From positions 606,561 to 670,560 of the forward strand of contig MNCI01026334.1 of NCBI GenBank assembly GCA_015680685.1: a stretch of 64,000 nt of DNA. The letters run 5' to 3'. The notes below the pieces were generated by a model. The model was not told the origin of the DNA, searched no databases, and was given only the letters and a program-made list of their open reading frames with translations. Origin of the DNA: Gnetum montanum (Eukaryota > Streptophyta > Gnetopsida > Gnetales > Gnetaceae). Of this stretch, positions 34,992 through 47,769 are shown in pieces. The position numbers and the translations under genes are program-made. Each line of letters begins with the position of its first letter. Position 1 is the stretch's first letter.

Positions 34992-37254
34992 GACGGAATC
35001 CGGCATCCGCCTCGACAAATTCTCGTTTTTCTCGGCCATCAGAGCCTGCGCGAAGCTCCGCGACTTGGAACATGCCAGGCGTCTGCATCGGCAAATTTGC
35101 TCTCAGGGATTCGACCTTGAGCTCCCGCTGGCAAACGCCATTGTTAATATGTATGTAAAATGCCAAGCTTTGGAGGATGCGTGGCAGGTGTTTGAGAAAA
35201 TGCCTGTGAGAGATGTTGTTTCCTGGACCTCGGTCATTTCTGGGCATGCTCAGCAGGGAAATTTTGATCAGGCCATGGCACTGTTCTGCCAGATGCGTTG
35301 CTGTTCTGAGTGTAAACCTAATTTTGTGACTCTGGTGGCACTATTTACAGCTTTACAGAATGTTGTTGCCGATTCTTCTGATCCATGTTATTTTTTGTCC
35401 CAGGGTGAGATGTTACATGGCTTTGCAGTAGCTTCTGGGCTTGAGCGCCATGGCTTTGTGGCCACCTCCCTTCTTCACATGTATGCCAATCTTGGTTGCC
35501 TTGAATCTGCTCGTGTTGTGTTTGATGAGATCTCTGATAAGTGTCTGGTTTCATGGACTGCCATGATTTCAGGGTATGCTCACAATGGCAAAGCAGAGGA
35601 AGCATTAGGCCTCCTGCAAGAATTGAAGGGTTATGACTTACAAGCAGATGCTGTGACAATCGTTGCTGCTTTGGGGGGGTGTGATGTGCAGGAATTGGTA
35701 TGCGAAGGTAGAAAGATACATGCCTATGCTGTTCGAGTTGGGCTAGATTTGGATGATTCCGTCATGAATTCCCTTGCTGTCATGTATGCCAAATGTGGAG
35801 ATCTCCGTGCAGCTGTTAAAGTGTTTCATGGGGTTTCGCAGAAGGCAGCAGCATCCTGGAATGCCATTATTTCAGGATTTGGACAGGAGGGTAGCACGAG
35901 AGAGGCTTTTAGAGTTTTCCATGATATGCAAACCTTGGGTATCAAACCTGATCCTGCAACTTTTGTGGGTTTGTTCTCTGCATGCTCCGGCTCCAATTTA
36001 CTTTGTGGGAAATGCGTCCATGGCACTGCAATCAAACTGGGTTTTGAAGAAAGTAATGTTTTTGTTGGAACTTCACTCACGGATATGTACTCAAAATGTG
36101 GGGAGATCGGACTAGCAAGGCAATCATTTGAGGGGATGCAGGAAAGAAATGTAGTGTCATGGAGCACCATCATCTCTGGGCATGTCCAAAACGGTATGGC
36201 AAAGGAGGCTTTGATGCTGTTTAAGCAAATGAAATGCTACGATGTGCAGCCAAACCTGGTGACTCTGCTGAGTTTGCCTTGCGCTTGTTCTTGGACTGGG
36301 GATTTGGCCGAAGCCCTTAACATTCATGCGTATGTGCACAAATCTGGATTCGAATCTGATGTTTCTATGGGGACTGCTCTTGTGGATATGTATGCCAAGT
36401 GCGGGAACATAGTCATGGCAAGGAAGGTCTTTGAAAGAGCTAATGTGAGAGATGTAATCACATGGAATGCCATGATTGGAGGTTGTGTGATAAATGGTTA
36501 TGCAGCCGAAGCATTGGAGCTTTTTGACCAAATGCAGAACTCCCGGGTTCCACCAAACTCTGCAACCATGAAATCCGTTCTGCCTGCTTGTGGCATGTTA
36601 TCAGTTTTGCAGCAAGGCAAACGACTCCATAACATTGTTCTCCATAATGGCCTGCACAGTGATGTTTCTGTGGTTACAGCCCTTGTAGACATGTATGCAA
36701 AATGTGGAAGTTTAGGTACTGCTTGTGATTTATTCCTGGAATCAAAGGAAAAGGATACTGTCCTATGGAACACAATGATATCGGCACTAGGTATGAATGG
36801 AAAATCCCATGAGGCGCTTGAGTTGTTCCGTCAAATGCAAAAAGCTCAGGGGATCAGGCCAGACGAAGCAACTTTTGTGTCTATTTTGTCTGCTTGCAGC
36901 CATGGAGGGCTGGTGAAGGAAGGTAGGAATTTGTTTAGTTCTATGGTGAAGGAATTCCATATTAGTCCGAAACTGGAACACTACTCTTGCATGGTGGACC
37001 TACTTGGTCGATCAGGCCATTTGCAACAAGCACATGATCTTATCATGGACATGCCTTTGAAACCTGATGCTCGAATATGGGGTTCGTTGCTTGGAGCTTG
37101 CAGAACCCACGGTAATGTTGAGCTTGGACAACTTTCTGCCCAGAGGCTTTTTGAACTGGAACTTGCTGATTCTGGACATTATGGGCTGTTTTCCAATACC
37201 TGTGCACTATCAAGCCAAGGCGATGATGTTGGCAAGATAAGGGCAGCAATGTGA
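34992..37254 (+). CDS. PLS-class pentatricopeptide repeat protein, 5' end missing
   Basis: Predicted helical-repeat RNA-binding protein acting in plastid or mitochondrial RNA editing, splicing or stability. The frame is open from the gap edge (first full codon 34,993), so the ATG at 35,065 is internal; 753 residues are visible. P-L-S repeats run throughout. Recurring landmarks are DVVSWTSVISGHAQQGNFDQ, then SWTAMISG, SWNAIISG, NVVSWSTIISG, DVITWNAMIGG and DTVLWNTMISA, each preceded by MY.KCG-type motifs. The end has HYSCMVDLLGRSG and IWGSLLGACRTHGNVELGQL, the start of an E domain, but translation stops at 37,254 after DDVGKIRAAM, inside the usual E domain. No E+ or DYW domain. The targeting peptide would lie in the gap. 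Intron-free, as usual for the family, and GC-richer than the flanks. Confidence 0.9.
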
Positions 37255-38540
37255 CAAAAGACTTATAACTTATGAAAACTTTGCCCGGGCACCTTTCCTG
37301 AAGTAAAACCAGGAAGTTCAGTTTTTTTGCTGCTCTTAATTTCGCAGACAAAAGAATCTAATAAAATGAATGCCATGTTTTTATGTACAGACAAGTTGGT
37401 GAAAGAAGAAAGGTATTCAGCAACCGTTTTAATCTGGTGGAGACTGGCAAATGCATTTGGATTTTATCAGTACAGATTCTTGCCTTACAATTTGAATCAG
37501 AAAGAAACCTTTCACATTGTGCAATGATTCATTTACTACATTCTGCCCAAGTTGGGTGTATGGTTTGGATATTTCAGGAAACGTCTGAAGAACAACATTA
37601 TATTTAAGCATAACTCATTAATCACTCTGGCATCTATTCTCTAATTTTTCCAATGCAAACCACAAGTCTCAATTTATTTGGAAAAGGGTCAGGTAAATTC
37701 AATTAAATTCAACATGTGTACAGCAAAAACCCAGTTTCAAAACCGGGGGAGAGAACTCCCCCTAAAAATAGGCACCCCAACAGCAAAAAGGCCTTTTCAA
37801 GGAACCCCAACTCACACACACCCCCAAACCAAACCCAGACTGAGAAAACTAAAAGCACACAGGCCAAGCCAACTGTTACAGAGCAAAAACAGAAAACCAA
37901 CTCCCCTACATGTGGTGGGGTAGAGTGAAACATGGGCATCTATGGTTCAGTTTGAAGTGGCCTTGGTCCAGGCTCACCTGGAGAGGTTTAGAAGCAACAA
38001 CATTAATCACTAGTTGAAAATCAAGAAAAGCCTGTTCCACTTACTGTTGATGAGGCATTTCTTTCATCTTATCCAGATGATATCTTGCAGCCATTAACTG
38101 AATATGCCATTATAGAGCAGCCCAAGAGGCCTCTTTATTGATGTCCATAAGCATGTATGGGCATCAACCCACCTGCGGCCACCTTTGAACCTCTGCCTCA
38201 TGCACCTAATCAAAACGCTACTGCATCTATTGTTCCTCAACAAACACCCTTTAGCTTCCTCCTTTTGTGCTTCATCACAGCACTGTTGCTCAACCTTCTC
38301 CTATAGGATCTCTACATGAATCTCCCGATAGAGCTTCTCTTCCTTCTTTTGCCATCACAAGGCCTCTCAACATTCCGACTACCACCTAAGCTGCTCCAGC
38401 GCCTCCCTATGGTGTTGGCATTAGACCTAAGTCTTCAGTTGGACATCCCTCATTTGTTGAATGATGATCACCTCCCATTAGCTTCTCTCTTCCTCCTAGA
38501 CCCAAGCCCTTGTATCCTCAGACATCTAGCACAACCAGGG
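37255..38540. other. PPR 3' flank with a possible E-domain relic; otherwise unassigned
   Basis: Just past the stop, another frame reads PEVKPGSSVF, reminiscent of the 'K.PG.SWIEV' part of a normal E domain, suggesting the original C-terminus decayed. Further right, 37,700-37,930 is C/A-rich with proline-rich short frames, and 38,270-38,560 gives a broken proline-rich reading (KPLYPQTSSTTRGPLPLS). Neither could be assigned; the second may be retroelement-derived. Confidence 0.35.
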
Positions 38541-39189
38541 GTCCTTTGCCCTTGTCAATAATTTCCTCATGATCTATATGAGGTGTCTCCCTATGTTCGT
38601 GAGGGGACAAAGAAAATGACACCCCCTCATCCGTAGAGAATCCAATCATAGGTTACATCTTGCACCAATAAAACTGGTGAATGATAGACTACGATAGTGG
38701 GTTCTACGGCTGCACAGCCTACCATAAAGCCAAAATGAGACCAAAGTGTCAACCGCCGCATTCTTGCCTCAAAGACCTAGAAAAAACTTCGGTAAGTTCA
38801 TAGGACATGACTTCCTCATGCACTGAAGAAAAGCAAAGTGATTACCTTGCAACTTCCAGGCATTAGCCGACTGGATGAAATATCTATCCACAAGTTCCAC
38901 AGCCTCCTGCCATGGCAACAGCAATGTAGACCTCAACACCTAGCCACTCATAGTCTTGGGGACATTGCTTGGGAAAAATGCTATAGTGTCTTGTAGCCCC
39001 CTTCCAATGGGCAAAATCACCTCCCCCAGTGCCAGCACCCCCAAATAGTCTACAAGCACCTATTCAGTGATGGTAACAGAAACCCCGCGAAACATGGTTA
39101 CATCACCCCTCCAATTGGTGTAAAAACTAGCATCGGAGAGGTCTAGATCATCCACCAACAACGACAAAACCTCCACCCAACCCATCCTT

Positions 39190-40225
39190 ATAACAACCCC
39201 CCACAGTTATCTCTTTTAGCCAAATTTATTGATATTTGGTTCAAACATTGGGGTGGCCCCCATCACCATAGAAACTTCAGCTCATAGTCTTGTAGCCAAA
39301 TGAGCAACACACATCAGATCGTGGCCCTACTTTGGCCTAAAGATTGCAATGTTCGGGGCCTTCTAGATATGCCAAAGGACAACAGTGTTGAAGCTATCCC
39401 CTGCAGCGTGTAGAGAAGAAGGGGACCTCACAAGCCACCACATTGCAACCGTGAAAGGGTAATCCACAAATAGGTGTTGTGCAGATTCTTGACAAGCATT
39501 GCAAAGGGGGCAGCAATCAATACTTAGAATGCCCTGATGTGAAAGCTATACCTGTAATAGGAAGGCATCATGCCATAGTAACCAAGCGAAACACTTGAGT
39601 TTCTTTGGCAACCTTCTTTTACATAATTTCCAACAACTATTATGGGGCAGGTACTTGATTTTCAGAGTCTCACTGGGCTTTGAACCCAACACAACAACTT
39701 GTGTGCATGCTCACAAATATTGTGCCACATGTGTGAGTCCCCGACCTTGACACCCAACGCATATACTTCTGACTCATAATCGGCACCCATGGTGGTCTGC
39801 ATTTCACCTCTTTCATTAGGTGATTTATGGTAAGCTAATGTCCCGTCAACAAGACATCCTCAAATTTTAAAAACCCAGTCTCCCCGCCTACTTCAGTCGG
39901 GCCACTGTATCCTAGTTAACCAAATGCAACTCGCCCCTTTTCCTCTCAACCAAACAAAGTTTCTAAGAATCTGATTGATTTTTTCTATCACCGCTAGGTG
40001 GTTTGGCCACCGAAGCCACATACTAGGTAATCGCAAACAGCAAACAACACGAAAGAAGCTAGCAAAACCTTACTATGGTGCATCAAAAATTGGGTCGTCG
40101 AGTTCTCAATACACACCGGTAACCACTTGACCAACGATGTCCAAGTAGCCCATTTATTCCAAGAAAAAATAGGGATCCCAAGATATTTACAAAAACTTCT
40201 CAAGCAATGCAGCTCCTCTTACAAA
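39190..40225 (-). pseudogene. Minus-strand LINE fragment (RT thumb and zinc finger)
   Basis: Reading leftwards from 40,225: FCKYLGIPIFSWNKWATW and FLMHHSKVLLASFVLFAV (RT connection region), INQILRNFVW and EEKGRV (about 39,980), then the terminal zf-RVT-type finger CPLCNACQESAQHLFVDYPF (about 39,500). Frames change several times and stops are common. The catalytic half is absent, and the fragment ends at the chromovirus relic on its right. 38,560-39,190 continues with minus-strand protein-like pieces I cannot assign. Confidence 0.65.
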
Positions 40226-40267
40226 TTTACAAAAAAAAAAAGGTCCCAAGTTATTGAGACTCAAACT

Positions 40268-42235
40268 ATTAGTAGGCCTTTAACAAAATCAAAGAGGTCT
40301 TAACCTCTCATCCTATCCTGGTCTTGCCATAATTCTAAAAACACTTTGAGGTCCAAACAAATGTTAGTGAGGATGCAGCTAGTGGGTTGTTGTTACAGGA
40401 GGATCACATTGTTGCCTATGAATCATGGAAGCTAAATTAGGTGGAGCAGAGATGGCCTATCCATGAAAAAGAAATATTCTCCATTGTCCATTGCTTGATA
40501 TCGTGGAGGCACTACTTACTAGGAAGTCATGTCCTTGTGAAGATAGATAACTTGGCTATTAGCTATTTGCTCAATTAAATGAAGTTACAATTCAAACAAA
40601 CACAATGGTTGGCACTACTCTCTAAATTTGACTTGCAATTAGCCTATCGACCTAGGAAAAAGAATGTTATGACAGATGCATTGAGTCACCATCCTCAACC
40701 CACCTCCTAGCTCTTTTCTATCAATGTGTCACAAACCTCACATGTCCGGTGTGATGAGGTACTATTAGCCAAAATCCAAGATGGGTTAAAAAGGGATCTT
40801 TAGGTCACTGACCTAATGAAGTTAATAGAGGCAAGGTGAGCACCTCATTTTAAGATGAGGGATGAAGTACTCTAGTTCCGAGATAATTGAATTTGTGTTC
40901 CAAATTGGGATGGCCTTCATAAGGAGATTATTCGAAAATGCCATGACACACAATGGGCTAGGCACCCAGGATAGCAAAAAACACTAGCACTAATTAAGAG
41001 AACCTTCTTTTGGCCGAAAATGTATGGAAATGTGACTACCTATGTTCAAAAGTGTCTAGTGTGTCAATAGGACAAAGTCTCTACAGAGCATCCTAATAGA
41101 ATTTTTTTCCCTTTTAAAATACCTCCATTTCCATGGGCTATGATGACCATGGACTTTATTACTGATCCACCAAGTATGTAAGACAAGTAGCATCATAATG
41201 GTGGTGGACAAATCTTCTAAGTTTGCCATATTCATCCCTTGTCTAGCCTAATGTTCAGTAGAGGATACAACAACATATATTTTTTAACAGGGTGGTTAGA
41301 TATTTTGGGCTGCTAATAAGCATAGTATTATATCATGACCCCAAGTTTACGAGTGCCTTCTAGTAGGCCTTGTTTGGCATGATGGGAACCACCCTCAAAC
41401 TATCCACTAGTTTCCATCTATAAACAAATGGACACACAAGGCGTATGAATCATGTACTCAAGAAGTATCTTTGACATTATGTCTGTAGTGAGCAAAAGAA
41501 CTAGCCTATTCTATTGGAAATCACTCAACTAAGCTATAACATCCAAAATTTTTTAGCTACAAGGTATTCTCCAACATAATTGGTAATGGAAAAGTAGCCC
41601 ATTACCTCACATATGATTTCTCCCACCTTGGGGGATCGACAACCTTCAACTGATGAGTTTTTGAGAGTATGGTTAGAAAATGTAGAGGTTGCAAGGGATT
41701 GTCTAGAGAGGGCTCTGCGGCACATAAAGAAGTACATAGATTGTAAGCACCACCTCCATGAATTTGAGGTTGGAGAATGGCTCCTCTTGAAATTGGATCC
41801 TCGCTAGTTGAAATCAAAACATGGAACTACATCTAAATTGATGAGGCAGTATGATGGTCCCTTCCATATCATTAATAAGGTCAACCCTATGACTTACAAG
41901 CTTTAGCTCCTATCAATATGGATAGGGTTCATCCAGTTTTTCAAGTCAGCATGCTAAAGCCCTTGCCTGATGGGTTTCTTTATTTGGAAAGACGCCTCTC
42001 TATCCGAGAGCAGCCTTGTATACAATCAATACAAGGCAACAAAGTTGACTGCATCAGAAACTTTAGGACCATTGGGCATGGTCCTAAAATGAAAGTTGAA
42101 TTTCTTGTCCATTGGCAACATCGTCTGGACTTAGATGACAATTGGGAGCTACTGGAGCTTTTGAGATCCCAGGAACACTTGATCTTAGATTTTTGTCAAG
42201 AGCAAGCAATCGATCTCCCACTATGGCTACTCTAG
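40268..42235 (+). pseudogene. Chromovirus pol relic: RNase H, integrase, chromodomain
   Basis: Starts at the RT/RNase H boundary with AFNKIKEVLTSHPILVLP. RNase H: HEKEIFSIVHCLISWRHYLL and FDLQLAYRPRKKNVMTDALS (to about 40,700). The integrase zinc finger has GHP-like RHPG and FFWPKMYGNVTTYVQKCLVC (about 40,960-41,070), followed by the core start PFPWAMMTMDFITDPP. The later core is badly frameshifted. The C-terminal part includes MDRVHPVFQVSMLKPLPDGF and the chromodomain FLVHWQHRLDLDDNWELLEL (about 42,100-42,160), which in this lineage guides insertion into marked chromatin. RT, protease and gag are missing, so this is a 5'-truncated dead copy. Confidence 0.8.
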
Positions 42236-42339
42236 TGATGGGTAGGAGACCATCACCCACACACACACATTCCCTTCCCCTTGTCCCCTCTCTTGTACCC
42301 AAAAAAAAAAAAGACTTCCATAAAATGAGGACCAACTAA

Positions 42340-42500
42340 GCCAAAAGAGCCATGGGTACGCAAGGATGGACATACCAAGTCTTGAATGGTACCATTCCTG
42401 ACTTGGGTGTCGAATGATATGAAGAATCCAAATTTTAGAAAGACAATCAAGTTCAACAATAAGCTCCAGCAGCTCCCAACTGTCATCTAAGTCTGGGTTA
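42340..42500 (-). pseudogene. Inverted second chromodomain fragment
   Basis: The minus strand reads DLDDSWELLELIVELDC followed by PSQEWYHSRL, the same chromodomain tail as the plus-strand copy ending at about 42,180 but in opposite orientation. It is separated from it by a short (CA)-rich and A-rich spacer (42,255-42,312). It implies inversion or insertion of a second related copy. Confidence 0.6.
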
Positions 42501-42689
42501 GACCTTCTAAGTCCAGTTGGTAGTTAGACCTTCTAAACCCTAAGGTCCTTTGAATATGATTCTAAGTAGCATGAGTTACTTCCCCAAGATTGATGGAATC
42601 CTCCTTCGATTTTGATGTAGCAACCTCATAGGTTACCTAGGCTATGCTCCAAGGTCATCACTCATTTTAAACAAGGGAGAATTGTGAGA

Positions 42690-42885
42690 GGTAACAAAGT
42701 TGATAGTGCCCTGCTACCTCTTCCACAATTCGAGAGTCATGGAGGTGTGAGGAGTTCTCTTCTCCTTGTGTTTTCATGTATTAGTAAAAGGGTGCTATGG
42801 CCTTTCTCATTACCCCACTGAGTAGGACTTTGCCTAGAAGGATAAGCCAGATGTATCATGGGATGTGCTATGAGACTTCACATGC
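42690..42885 (+). mobile_element. Candidate chromovirus 3' LTR start
   Basis: A polypurine-like 'acaagggagaat' directly precedes TGTGAGAGGTAACAAAG at 42,690, the usual layout at a 3' LTR start. The right end is unknown; a CA at about 42,885 ('gagacttcaca') is possible. No second copy is present for comparison. Confidence 0.35.
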
Positions 42886-42889
42886 ACTC

Positions 42890-44748
42890 ATAAGAGCACA
42901 ACACCAACTACTAGCACATAGTTTTATGTATTTGAAATTGATAAACACCACTCAAGTTACATGATAACACTAACAAATTGCTTATTGGTATGTGTTTTAG
43001 GATTATTGATTGCTGAGGTGTATTCCTTTTGAATTCAATCCCAGATCTAAACTTATTTGAGAAACCCTTGGGGTCCAAACAAAGTTGTTATAGTTTTGGT
43101 TTTGACAAACCAATTTCAACAGAATTAGTCAACATTCCACTTTTTCTTGTTAACAAAAATTGCTTACAGGACTATGTAGTATCGTAATGCGTCTTGTAAA
43201 ACTTTTCAACAATGGCCTACAGGTTTAGCGTTCTGGACCTTTTACCGTATATTCCGAGACCCTAACAGCTCCTGGTTTTAAGCCAATACCAAAACCCTTT
43301 GTCTTCACCTATTCAACCCATAGCAAATTAACACCGAGTGACCTCGGACGGTGACAATAACACTAAACTTTTCCTCGCGTAGACGCTATTGGTAGGTTTG
43401 TAAATAGAAAATAAAAAATTAAGTAAAACTTACAAAAATCCAACGACTCAAACCGATAACAGGCTTAACCCTGGCACGGCAGAGCAATCTAATGCACCAA
43501 TCTCTTTAGCATTTTCATTAGCATTTTTAAGCTACAATGATATCTCATTAATCAACAAAACGGCAGAAGCAAGAGGATGGACCAATATTTTAAAAGACTA
43601 AAGGGCGTGTAAACTGTCTCTCCGATGCATAGTCGAATGAAACCATCAGATATCGTTTCACTGCCCTTGCTCGATGAAGTAAAGCCTTAAATGAATTTAA
43701 AAGTTTCAATGATTCTTCAAACCAAATTATTAATCATTTCTTGATATTTTCGAATAGTTCAGTCGACTCTGAATCATACCGCCCAGAGAATTAGAAGTGC
43801 CGCCCAGTTTCATTACCAAAAAAATCTGTATTTAAAGTGCTTCCAGCACTTCTTTAGATCACCAGGACACATGACACGTATTCATTTAGTACGTACTCAA
43901 TTAAATGGGGAATAACAATTCTAATCAGCGTTCGCCCAGAACGTTGCCATAAATGGAATAATAACAGTGAAGATACGAACACACAAAACTGAGAGAATCA
44001 ATCACAGATTCTCATAGTCGAATGTTATTTTAAACATTTTCGAACAACAATTTCATTGACAAAAACCAAAACTTTTCAAATAAGACATCGGATGACGAAA
44101 ATATTTGCATCAAGTCGTTGAAAACAAACTCTCCATCGACATTCTCAAAAATTTTACATATTAGGCATACACAAAGTTGTCAACTTAAGTGAAACTAAAT
44201 GTTAAATTATTTGCTCTATGATGGTATTAATGCAGACTGAAATAATAAACCATGATACCACAGTTGCAGAAAGTTCTTCGGACACGTTTCTCTAATTTGA
44301 AGGATACACTCAGAACCCAAATTCAAACAACTTTAAAATTGACCTCTCTATTTCCAGACAGTACATAGACCATGGTTTAAATTTTATAAAATACACCCTG
44401 AAGATAATTAGTCGTAGTCATTAGAGATACCTGGAAATAGCTTATAATTGTAAATTTCTAGCAACATAATTTACAGAACATCAGGCATGAGAGAGCGAAG
44501 GAAGACACCAATATCAAAGAAACCCATGTTTGAAACATTGATAAAAATAAATTAAAATTGTTATTTCAACAAATTGCAGTTGAATAAACCATAAAATAAG
44601 TCAAAATTTCCCAAGTGAAACAAGTAACAAATTCCGTCCCCAGTTTTTCCTTCTTAAAAAGAATTCTAAAAGAGAATAATTGAAGCTTAACTCTCTCCTT
44701 GCAAAGTCATTAAAAATTGTGGAAAACTAAGACTCGAAAAAAAAGTTT
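42890..44748. other. RPL3 downstream flank, no gene recognised
   Basis: AT-rich single-copy-looking sequence without coding or LTR signatures. The part nearest 44,748 must hold the RPL3 3' UTR on the minus strand; no canonical AATAAA in that orientation was seen in the last 200 bp. Confidence 0.4.
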
Positions 44749-47700
44749 CTAAGCCTTCAATTTACCAAACTGCTTGGCTTTCTCTTCAGTGGTCTGGAAA
44801 CGTCCGTGACCAAATTTAGATGATGTATCAATGAACTTCAGTTTAATTTCTTCAAGAGCATTCCGAGAAGTTTGTTTCATCAGTGACTGCCTTAAAGTGA
44901 TAACCCTCTTCTTTGGACCCATGCAGCAACCCTTGATCATAACATAATCATCTTTAACAACTCCATAGTGAGGAAACCCACCCATTGGTGTAATATCTTT
45001 CTTTGTCCTGTCATACTCAGTCCATGCCAAATGAGCTTCACTGCCGGCCTTGCCAATCTTGTAGATCTTCTTGTTCATCTCAGTGCGGTGGTGGTAACCA
45101 TTTTGACCAGCCCTAGCCACAGTAAAAGAAACCCTGGCAGGATGCCATGCCCCAATACATGCAACCTTTCTAAGACCTCTGTGAGTCTTGCGTGGAAGCC
45201 TTGTAACACCCCACCTAGTTACAACACCTTCATAACCCTTACCCTTGGTAACACCAATCACATCAATCATCTCATCCTTCTGGAAAACAGCATCAATTGG
45301 AATCTCCTTCTCAAAGAAGCCATAACCAAAATCAACCTTCTGTGCAACTGTTCCTCCGTTCACCTGAATTTCCATCAAGTGAGCCTTCTTCTGCTTCAAA
45401 CCCTTCATCTTCTTAATCTGCACAAAAATGACATATTGCTCAGAATATTTAAGTCCCTATAAAACTACAAAAGTTGGTAAATTTTAAAATGAGTCAAACC
45501 CACGACAAGGCCAGTACAATAAAATGTAGATTTAAAAAAATAAAAATGAGAAACAATTTCTATGCACAATTTCACTATGGCTATAGCAAAGCTTTCGCAT
45601 TACAGAGTAGAGGATTTTCAAGCAAAATAAAAGAACAAAAAAGAACCGACTGGTGACTTCAATAATGTTAAAAGAAAATTTTGTTTTTTACAAACAGTCT
45701 CTAAATAGGGGCTGTCATGCATGACAATTGATTATTCAAGTGATTAAGAAAATACGATCTATTAAGTTATGATGCTGATGGATAAATCTGCAATGATCCA
45801 CAATACAAGCCAAAACACAGAACAGCCATTGTAAAAATCCTAATGTCAATAAAAAACATCTGATTTTGCGTATGAGGCCAATAATTTGAGGAAATTTTAG
45901 TTTTCTTTTCAAAATGAACAAATTAGCCACTTGCTATTCATGGTAGATTCCTAGATACCTGCAGGCATAGTGTGAATTTGCAAGACGTTTTACATGTTTT
46001 GCCTTGTTTTTAAGGTAAACTACTTTCAAACATTTCAAATGCAACTTCTAAAAAACCTGGGAAATATTTTAAATCCTGTCACAAGGACATGTAAGATTTA
46101 TTTCAAAACATCATTGATTAACACTGTTAGTTTAGGTACTATCAAATTGGAAAGGGAGAAGATGAAATCATCAAATGTATTTGCTTCAAGAGAGGTGCAG
46201 CCATTGGCCCTAGCCTCTATGCCTCTAGGGTATCTGTTTTAGATTCTCTTATTGGCTTTGTTGAGAAAAGTTTCTATTTATATAGCTACTTTTCCCAGAG
46301 AATGAGTTGCCCGTATATCATTTAATAAAGCAAATAAAGCAATATGTCAATCAAAAAAATGCTTTGCTTGTTGCAGGTAGTTGTTGCAAAGTCAATGCCT
46401 ACATAATGAACATGATAAGGATAATGCCCTAACTTTTTCTATTGGTGCTATAGAAACCAATCAACTTCTAATACAAATAAAAACTATTTTTTTTCTGTCA
46501 AGCAAGTAATCCTACTCCACTTCTGTCTATTACTTATATGCAGTTTTTGTAGATATATAAAATATGTCTGATTTGATTTTGATTTTGACAGCAAGAGTGG
46601 TGTTAAATAAGTAATTTAAATCAACCCTTAAATGGAAAAAATTGTTCAAACTTCAATGAAATTTGGCGATAATATTTAGTCTGAAAAAACATCACTTTGA
46701 AAGAGATTTGGGGATTTTAATCTACGAATAATATTATATCAGAAAGATTTCTATGAATTTGACATGCAAAGTACATATTTACAAGTAAATTTTTGTGTAA
46801 AATTTTTGCACCACGTCATGAAAAAGTCTGACGACAGGAAAGATGGGACGTCAAATTCACACCCTGCCCGCAGGCAATTCTTGTAGTTTTGTTAATAAAA
46901 AACCCGATTTTGGTTCAAGAAGCGTAATAATAAGTAACAATTGTAATTTCAAAATACTGAATTAGCAAAACATCTACACATCATAAAAAGGAATGGATGC
47001 AAATCAGGAAATAATGTCAGATGCCCTCCTTTAAAAAGGATAACTCAACAAGAGAAACATCTCTTCTAATCAAAAATCAAATTTCGACTGACAGGAAACA
47101 AAGAAAGCGCCAGCAAGAGAAAACCCTAGATGCATACCTGTGTGTGGACGAGGACGCGAACAACAGAGGCGTACTTCTTGATCTTGTCGAGCTGAGCCTG
47201 AACATCCTTTTTGCCCTTTTCATCATCGAATTTCTTGGCATATTTGGTGAATGCCTTCTTCTTGGCGCGGTACCAGTTCTTGTAGAAGCGTCGACGGAGC
47301 TCCTCGCTAAGATGCTGGGCCCAGACAGTGTTGAGAGTACGGAGACCCCTGGGCGTCTTCACATATCCCACCACTCCAACCACGATCATGGGCGGCGTCT
47401 CCACGATCGTCACAGCCTCACAAGTCTCCTTCTTGTGCAGCTCTGCAAATCATTCATCGTCATATCATCAAATATCAAACAAATCCAAAACTCTAGAGAC
47501 AAATTTCACAACAGAGAAATGCAAAGGATGATAAGTATGAATGAATGAAGGTGTTAGTTGTTGTTGTTGTTACTGGATCCAGGCTTGTCGACATCGCGAA
47601 CAATGTGAGTCATGCCGGCCTTGTAGCCAAGGAAAGCGGTGAGATGCGGAGGCTTAGCAGGGTTGTCCTTTGGGAAGGACTTGACCTTTCCTCTGTGACG

Positions 47701-47769
47701 CCGCGCCCTCTTCCTCGGCAGAAACCCCAGCGATCCATGCCGAGGATGCTCGAACTTCCTGTGACTCAT
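44749..47769 (-). CDS. RPL3: Cytosolic 60S ribosomal protein L3 (uL3), three exons
   Basis: Large-subunit protein that binds 28S rRNA and reaches towards the peptidyl transferase centre. Exons on the minus strand: 47,574-47,769, 47,138-47,442 and 44,749-45,417, with GT...AG introns of 131 and 1,720 bp. Joined length is 1,170 nt: 389 codons plus TAG, the standard plant RPL3 length. It begins [20 protein letters not shown], and the first junction rebuilds a lysine codon within [15 protein letters not shown]. Exon 2 contains [20 protein letters not shown]. Exon 3 contains [20 protein letters not shown] and the conserved [11 protein letters not shown] loop with its histidine, and ends KQFGKLKA. 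No stop or frameshift, so it is probably expressed. It sits between dead retrotransposons. Confidence 0.97.
45418..47137 (-). other. RPL3 intron 2
   Basis: Starts GTATGC and ends TTTTTGTGCAG on the minus strand. AT-rich, 1,720 bp. I looked for a box C/D snoRNA, since ribosomal protein introns sometimes host them, and found no box C with a partnered box D. No transposon recognised. Confidence 0.85.

Noticed and set aside
34042-35247. Long minus-strand open frames across the gap
   Set aside because: Almost all codons are N, so openness is meaningless; the real gene is on the plus strand.
35345-36773. Several 90-125 codon minus-strand frames inside the PPR gene
   Set aside because: Antisense shadows of the repeat-coding sequence.
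42240-42310. Microsatellite or poly-A tail marking a LINE insertion
   Set aside because: The CA run and A12 tract are short, and no LINE 3' end adjoins them.
44968-45462. 164-codon frame antisense to RPL3 exon 3
   Set aside because: Shadow of a constrained coding exon on the other strand; no independent signature.
45418-47137. snoRNA hosted in the large RPL3 intron
   Set aside because: A TTGATGA-like word exists near 46,170 but lacks a proper box C purine and a partnered box D, so no call was made.
47021-47548. 175-codon frame antisense to RPL3 exon 2
   Set aside because: Spans exon 2, intron 1 and intron 2 boundaries of RPL3; explained by the antisense of the real gene.
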